From DASSUW01 sp963740605 (GTDB lineage: Bacteria; Actinomycetota; Thermoleophilia; Solirubrobacterales; Solirubrobacteraceae): a stretch of DNA of 64,000 bases. The DNA lies in contig CAVUFC010000021.1 of assembly GCA_963740605.1 (NCBI GenBank), positions 124,001 to 188,000 on the forward strand, read 5' to 3'. This document shows positions 59,950 through 64,000 of this stretch, one piece after another (position 1 is the stretch's first letter; the number at the start of each line of letters is the position of its first letter). Made by a program: the position numbers and the translations under genes. The notes beneath the pieces are model-generated. The model was not told the origin of the DNA. It saw nothing but the letters and a program-made list of their open reading frames with translations, and did no database searches.

Positions 59950-60198
59950 ATGGCTGCCACTATTACTCCCGAAGCCGTTGAAAAGACCGTCACCGAGGCG
60001 CTGCCGCAGTTCGGCGTGGACGAGTCGCAGATCACGCGCGACGCCACGTTCGAGGAGCTCGACGTCGATTCGCTCGACCTCGCGGAGCTCTCGCAGATCA
60101 TCGAGGACGAGTACGGCGTCCAGCTCAAGGGCGACGACGTCGGCAAGATCAAGACCGTCGGCGACGCGATCGACCTGGTGGTGAGCCGCGCAGGATGA
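59950..60198 (+). CDS. acpP: Acyl carrier protein
   Basis: An 82-residue acidic carrier protein. The 4'-phosphopantetheine attachment serine is Ser41 in DVDSLDLAEL, followed by the helix III region (IEDEYGVQLKGDDVGKI). It lies centrally in the FAS-II operon and is preceded by the best ribosome-binding site in the region. The TGA overlaps the fabF ATG by 4 bp. Confidence 0.96.
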   Translation: MAATITPEAVEKTVTEALPQFGVDESQITRDATFEELDVDSLDLAELSQIIEDEYGVQLKGDDVGKIKTVGDAIDLVVSRAG

Positions 60199-61385
60199 AT
60201 CGCGAGATCGTCATCACCGGTGTCGGCGCCGTGACCCCGCTCGGGGTCGGCGCCCGCACGCTCTATGAACGCTGGCGGGCCGGCGCCTCCGGCATCCAGG
60301 ATGGCGTCGGTGCCGCGACCGAGTTCGACCCGACCGACTACCTGACCGTCAAGGAGGCACGCCGCGCGGACCGCTTCTCGCAGTTCGCGATGGTCGCCTC
60401 GGACGAGGCGCTCGCCGAGGCCGGCTTCAAGGACGAGCTTCCGTACGACGCCGACCGTGTCGCCACGCTGATCGGCACGGGCATCGGCGGGATCGGGACG
60501 CTCGAGGCCAACCACAAGAAGCTGCTCGAGAGCGGCCCCAAGGCCGTCTCGCCGCTGTCGATCCCGCTGCTGATGGGCAACTCCGCTTCGGCCGCCGTGT
60601 CGATGCGGCACAAGCTGCGCGGCCAGTCGTTCGCCACGCTGTCCGCCTGCGCGGCGGGCGCGCACGCGATCGGCACCGCTGCCCGGATGATCCAGATGGG
60701 CGACGCCGACGCGGTCGTGACCGGCGGCTCGGAAGCCGCGCTCACGCCGCTCGCGACCGCCGCCTTCGGCGCGCTCGACGCGCTCAGCGACATCGGCATC
60801 TCGCGCCCGTTCGACGCCCAGCGCGACGGGTTCGTGATGGGCGAGGGCGCTGCGGTCCTCGTGCTCGAGGACGGCGATCGCGCCCGCGCGCGCGGCGCGA
60901 CGATCCTCGCCCGGCTCGCGGGCTACGGCGCGTCCTCGGACGCCTACCACCTCACCGCCCCCGATAAGGCGGGCCTGGGTGCGGCGGCGGCGATGAAGCA
61001 CGCGCTCGAGGACGCGGGCTACGGCCCGCAGGACGTCGTGTACGTCAACGCCCACGGCACGTCGACGCCCCTGAACGACCGGGCGGAGACGATCGCCATC
61101 AAGGAGGTGCTGGGGCAGGATGTCCCGGTCTCCTCGTTGAAGTCGGCGATCGGCCATCTGCTCGGCGCCGCCGGTGCCGTAGAGGCGGTCGCCACGATCC
61201 TGGCGATGCGCGACCGCGTCGCACCGCCGACCCTGAATTACGAGACCCCCGATGAGGGTCTCGACCTCGACTATGTCCCGAACGAGGCCCGCACCCTGGA
61301 CATCAACGGCAAGCCTGCCGTCGCCCTGTCCAACGCGTTCGGCTTCGGCGGGCACAACGCCGTCCTGTGCCTGGAGGTTGCATGA
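60195..61385 (+). CDS. fabF: 3-oxoacyl-ACP synthase II
   Basis: A 396-residue elongation condensing enzyme. The Cys-His-His triad is present: Cys152 in ATLSACAAGAHAIG, His near 291 in NAHGTSTPLND, and His near 322 in AIGHLLGAAGAVEA. It extends acyl-ACP with malonyl-ACP. ATG 60195 overlaps acpP by 4 bp and the stop overlaps the carboxyltransferase ATG by 4 bp. Confidence 0.95.
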   Translation: MNREIVITGVGAVTPLGVGARTLYERWRAGASGIQDGVGAATEFDPTDYLTVKEARRADRFSQFAMVASDEALAEAGFKDELPYDADRVATLIGTGIGGIGTLEANHKKLLESGPKAVSPLSIPLLMGNSASAAVSMRHKLRGQSFATLSACAAGAHAIGTAARMIQMGDADAVVTGGSEAALTPLATAAFGALDALSDIGISRPFDAQRDGFVMGEGAAVLVLEDGDRARARGATILARLAGYGASSDAYHLTAPDKAGLGAAAAMKHALEDAGYGPQDVVYVNAHGTSTPLNDRAETIAIKEVLGQDVPVSSLKSAIGHLLGAAGAVEAVATILAMRDRVAPPTLNYETPDEGLDLDYVPNEARTLDINGKPAVALSNAFGFGGHNAVLCLEVA

Positions 61386-62836
61386 CCGTCGAGATGATCC
61401 GGCAGGAAGAGGAGCTGCGGCTCTCACCGGTGGAGCGCCTCGAAGCGCTCTGCGACCGCGGCTCGCTCACGCTGCTGCGCTCGGACGTTCGCTCGCGCCG
61501 CATGGGCGAGAAGGCCCGCCCCGGGGACGGCGTGATCGCCGGCGCCGGCCGCGTCGACGGCCGCCCGGTGTTCTGCTACGCGCAGGATCCGTCCTACCTG
61601 GGCGGCTCGCTGGGCGAGCAGCACGCCGACTCGATCGTGAAGGTCCTACGGCTCGCCGGCCGTGCCGGCGCGCCGGTCGTGGGCTTCATCGAGTCCGGTG
61701 GCGCGCGCATGCAGGAGGGCACCGCCGCACTGGCCGGCTACGCCCGGATCTTCCGTGAGCACGTCGCGCTGAGCGGCAAGATCCCGCAGATCTCGGTGAT
61801 CTGCGGCGCGTCGGCCGGTGGTGGCTCCTACTCGCCCGCGCTGACCGACTTCGTGATCATGACCGAGCGGGCGAACATGTTCCTCACCGGCCCCGCGGTC
61901 GTCCGCGAGGTCATGGGCGAGGACGTCAGCGCCGACGAGCTCGGTGGCTACAAGGTGCACGAGCGCAACGGCGTCGCGCACTTCGTCGCCGCCGGTGACG
62001 CGGATGCCGCGCTGCTCGCCCGCGACCTGCTCGACCACCTGCCCGCCAACAGCAACGAGCGCGCGCCGCAGTGGCGTGCGGTCGGCCCGGTCGGCTACGA
62101 CGCGGGCGAGCCGGTGCCGGAGGACGAGCGGCGCGTCTACGACGTGCGCGACGTCATCCGCGGCGTGGTCGACGGCGGCCGCCTGCTCGAGTGGGGCACC
62201 AAGTGGGCGAAGAACATCGTCTGCGGCTTTGCGCGCATGGACGGCCGCCCGGTCGGCGTGATCGCCAACCAGCCGAAGTACCTGGGCGGCGTGCTCGACT
62301 CCGAGTCCGCCTCCAAGGGCGCGCGCTTCGTGCGCACGTGCAACGCGTTCGGGCTGCCGCTCGTCGTGCTCGTCGACACCCCGGGCTTCATGCCGGGCAC
62401 GCGCCAGGAGAAGTCGGGCGTGATCCGCCACGGCGCCAAGCTCGTGCACGCGTTCGCCGAGGCGAGCGTGCCGAAGGTCACGGTCGTGCTGCGCAAGGCG
62501 TTCGGCGGCGCGTTCATCGCGATGAACGCGCGCGACCTCGGCGCCGACTACACGTTCGCGTGGCCGCAGGCCCAGCTCGGCGTCATGGGCGCCAAGCAGG
62601 CGGTGACGATCGTCAACCGCCGCGACATCGCGGCCGCCGACGATCCGGCCGCCGCGCGCGACGAGTACGCGGCCGAGTACGCCGACGAGCACCTCAGCGC
62701 GGCCACCGCCGCCGCCGAGGGGTACATCGACGAGGTCATCCTCCCCGGCGACACCCGCCGGCGGCTGACCGAGGCGCTGTCGACGCTCGACGCGATCGCG
62801 CACCCGGCCCAGGGCGTCAGGAACATTCCTCTATGA
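61382..62836 (+). CDS. accD: Acyl-CoA carboxylase carboxyltransferase subunit (AccD-type)
   Basis: A 484-residue carboxyltransferase with both halves of the biotin-dependent carboxylase fold, typical of actinobacterial acyl-CoA carboxylase beta subunits. The N half has CGASAGGGSYSPALTDFVI near residue 141; the C half has DTPGFMPGTRQEKSGVIRHG near residue 337 and RKAFGGAFIAMNARDLGADY. It makes malonyl-CoA (or a related malonyl unit) with a biotinylated alpha subunit encoded elsewhere. ATG 61382 overlaps fabF; the TGA overlaps the MaoC ATG. The same ATTCCTCTATGA string ends this gene and the next, giving both an IPL terminus. Confidence 0.9.
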   Translation: MTVEMIRQEEELRLSPVERLEALCDRGSLTLLRSDVRSRRMGEKARPGDGVIAGAGRVDGRPVFCYAQDPSYLGGSLGEQHADSIVKVLRLAGRAGAPVVGFIESGGARMQEGTAALAGYARIFREHVALSGKIPQISVICGASAGGGSYSPALTDFVIMTERANMFLTGPAVVREVMGEDVSADELGGYKVHERNGVAHFVAAGDADAALLARDLLDHLPANSNERAPQWRAVGPVGYDAGEPVPEDERRVYDVRDVIRGVVDGGRLLEWGTKWAKNIVCGFARMDGRPVGVIANQPKYLGGVLDSESASKGARFVRTCNAFGLPLVVLVDTPGFMPGTRQEKSGVIRHGAKLVHAFAEASVPKVTVVLRKAFGGAFIAMNARDLGADYTFAWPQAQLGVMGAKQAVTIVNRRDIAAADDPAAARDEYAAEYADEHLSAATAAAEGYIDEVILPGDTRRRLTEALSTLDAIAHPAQGVRNIPL

Positions 62837-63348
62837 CGCCGGCGATCACCGACACGATCAGCTGGTGGGCGCCGTTCGAGGCGCTCGAGGTCGGCCAGGA
62901 GTTCACGACCCGCGGCCGGACCGTCACCGAGGCCGACGTCGTCGGCTTCGCCCAGCTCACCGGCGACTGGCATCCGCAGCACGCGGACGCGCAGTGGGCC
63001 GAGACCTCGCCGTTCGGCGAGCGGATCGCCCACGGCATGCTGGTCGTCTCGCTCGCGTCCGGGCTCGTCCCGTTCGATCCCGGCCGTGTGGTCGCGCTGC
63101 GCTCAGTCTCCCAGGCCACGTTCAAGCGCCCGGTGCGGTTCGGCGACACCCTCCACGTCGAGGGCCGGATCGCCGAGCTGACGCCCGGGTCGGAGGACGC
63201 CGGCCTGGTGACGTTCGGGTGGAGCGTCGTCAACCAGGACGAACGCTGTGTCTGTCGCGCGCGCGTGGACGTGCTGTGGCGCCGCGACATCGCCGAGCTC
63301 GAGACCGAGTCGGCGGTCAACGGCGAGTTCGTCCCGATTCCTCTATGA
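62833..63348 (+). CDS. MaoC-type (3R)-hydroxyacyl dehydratase
   Basis: A 171-residue hot-dog-fold protein. The catalytic MaoC pair is visible in LTGDWHPQHADAQWAETSPF (Asp near 44 and His near 49), with the hydratase helix FGERIAHGMLV following. No FabZ or FabA-like protein is present in the operon, so this protein is the best candidate for the dehydration step. The ATG overlaps the carboxyltransferase stop by 4 bp. Its 29-bp gap to fabI contains a small CCACC-GTGA-GGTGG hairpin. Confidence 0.87.
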   Translation: MTPAITDTISWWAPFEALEVGQEFTTRGRTVTEADVVGFAQLTGDWHPQHADAQWAETSPFGERIAHGMLVVSLASGLVPFDPGRVVALRSVSQATFKRPVRFGDTLHVEGRIAELTPGSEDAGLVTFGWSVVNQDERCVCRARVDVLWRRDIAELETESAVNGEFVPIPL

Positions 63349-63377
63349 CCTGCCAACCCCACCGTGAGGTGGTGTGA

Positions 63378-64000
63378 ATGAGCATGCTCGAAGGCAAGAA
63401 GCTTCTGATCACGGGCGTTGTGAACCGTGAGTCGATCGCGTACGAGGTCGCGCGCCAGGCCCAGGAGGCCGGCGCCGAGGTGGTGCTCACCTCGTTCGGC
63501 CGCGTCAAGCGGATGACCGAGCGGTCGGCGGCCAAGTTGCCGCAGCCGTCTGACGTCCTCGAACTCGACGTCAACAACGCCGAGGACATCGAAGCCGTGG
63601 CCCAGGACCTGCGCGAGCGCTGGGGACGCCTCGACGGCATCCTGCACGCGATCGCGTATGCGCCCGAGGACGCACTCGGCGGCAATTTCCTCAACACCCC
63701 GCCGGAGAGCGCCGAGACGGCGTTCCGTACGAGCGCGTACTCGCTGAAGGCGCTCGCCGCCGGGCTCGCCGATTTGTACCCCGAGGAGGGGGCAAGCGTC
63801 GTCGGGCTCGACTTCGACGCCTCGGTGGCGTGGCCCGTGTACGACTGGATGGGCGTGGCGAAGGCCGCGCTCGAGGCGACGTCGCGTTACCTGGCCCGCG
63901 ACCTCGGACCGCGCGGCGTGCGCGTGAACCTCGTCTCCGCCGGCCCGCTGGGGACGCTGGCGGCTCGCGGCATCCCGGGCTTCGGCGATCTCGCCACCGC
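63378..64000 (+). CDS. fabI: Enoyl-ACP reductase, partial (runs off the window)
   Basis: The first 207 codons of an SDR-type enoyl-ACP reductase. It begins MSMLEGKKLLITGVVNRESI, the FabI/InhA glycine region, followed by LTSFGRVKRMTERS and HAIAYAPEDALGG near residue 91. The catalytic Tyr-Lys pair occurs as YDWMGVAKAALE near residues 155-162, the Y-x6-K spacing of FabI rather than ordinary SDRs. It is open to base 64000 with no stop, so the C terminus is beyond the window. ATG 63378 follows the MaoC gene by 29 bp. It completes the elongation cycle of the operon. Confidence 0.93.
   Translation, partial: MSMLEGKKLLITGVVNRESIAYEVARQAQEAGAEVVLTSFGRVKRMTERSAAKLPQPSDVLELDVNNAEDIEAVAQDLRERWGRLDGILHAIAYAPEDALGGNFLNTPPESAETAFRTSAYSLKALAAGLADLYPEEGASVVGLDFDASVAWPVYDWMGVAKAALEATSRYLARDLGPRGVRVNLVSAGPLGTLAARGIPGFGDLAT

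Noticed and set aside
57987..61427. A 1146-codon open frame on the minus strand across fabH to fabF
   Set aside because: It is the antisense of strongly conserved fab genes; its residues are biased to Arg, Gly, Val and Asp with no domains. Long antisense frames are a by-product of the GC-rich third-base pattern.
62825..63347. A mobile repeat from the repeated ATTCCTCTATGA
   Set aside because: Only 12 bp and explained by two similar C-terminal IPL tails with stop-start overlap; no flanking repeat.

Overview
The window is very GC-rich DNA from an actinobacterium. Gene content (monomeric isocitrate dehydrogenase, RecBCD, an ATGA-coupled FAS-II operon carrying its own carboxyltransferase and MaoC-type dehydratase, many PAS/GAF/MEDS signalling proteins) suggests a soil lineage such as Thermoleophilia/Solirubrobacterales. 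That placement is inference from gene style, not from a marker search. No rRNA, tRNA, CRISPR array, insertion sequence or prophage was recognised.

Layout. 0-5 kb: glutathione-independent formaldehyde dehydrogenase, a VOC protein, a short AraC regulator divergent from monomeric icd, and an alpha/beta hydrolase. 5.1-13.2 kb: recC-recB-recD operon with 4-bp overlaps. 13.2-16.3 kb (minus strand): a PspC-domain protein, an FGGY carbohydrate kinase and a sphingosine-1-phosphate-lyase-like PLP enzyme, all translationally coupled. 16.3-21.1 kb: ChaA-like antiporter, two-domain VOC protein, PucR-type regulator, DMT-type membrane protein, quinone oxidoreductase.

21.1-33.4 kb is abnormal. A secreted M36 metallopeptidase, a berberine-bridge-type flavoprotein, an OFA-type MFS transporter and its small subunit, an SDR protein and a membrane protein are each broken by single-base indels, internal deletions, a purine-rich filler of about 270 bp or a 35-base G run. 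Intact genes lie between them (zinc-ribbon protein, DUF2188 protein, M48 protease, SDR, GAF/PAS histidine kinase, HAD phosphatase, alpha/beta hydrolase). The pattern looks more like local assembly or sequencing failure than natural decay, but the sequence alone cannot settle this.

33.4-36.3 kb (minus): PAS-GGDEF diguanylate cyclase, a MEDS-ATPase protein and a MEDS-STAS protein, a probable signalling module. 36.4-44.2 kb (plus): a run of closely packed small metabolic genes including RNase HI, a DsbA-family protein, a flavin monooxygenase-like protein, DUF488, a 14-TM-type MFS exporter, an aldo/keto reductase and a Nudix hydrolase. 44.2-57 kb: hybrid histidine kinase, PLP decarboxylase, secreted M14 carboxypeptidase, zinc alcohol dehydrogenase, FUSC-like membrane protein, GCS2-like ligase, a small secreted protein, a sugar-dehydrogenase lipoprotein and a histidine kinase/LuxR regulator pair. 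57.0-57.3 kb is a repeat-rich intergenic region. 57.3-64 kb: fabD-fabH-fabG-acpP-fabF-carboxyltransferase-MaoC-fabI; fabI runs off the window. Together these supply malonyl loading, condensation, ketoreduction, probably dehydration, and enoyl reduction for FAS-II.
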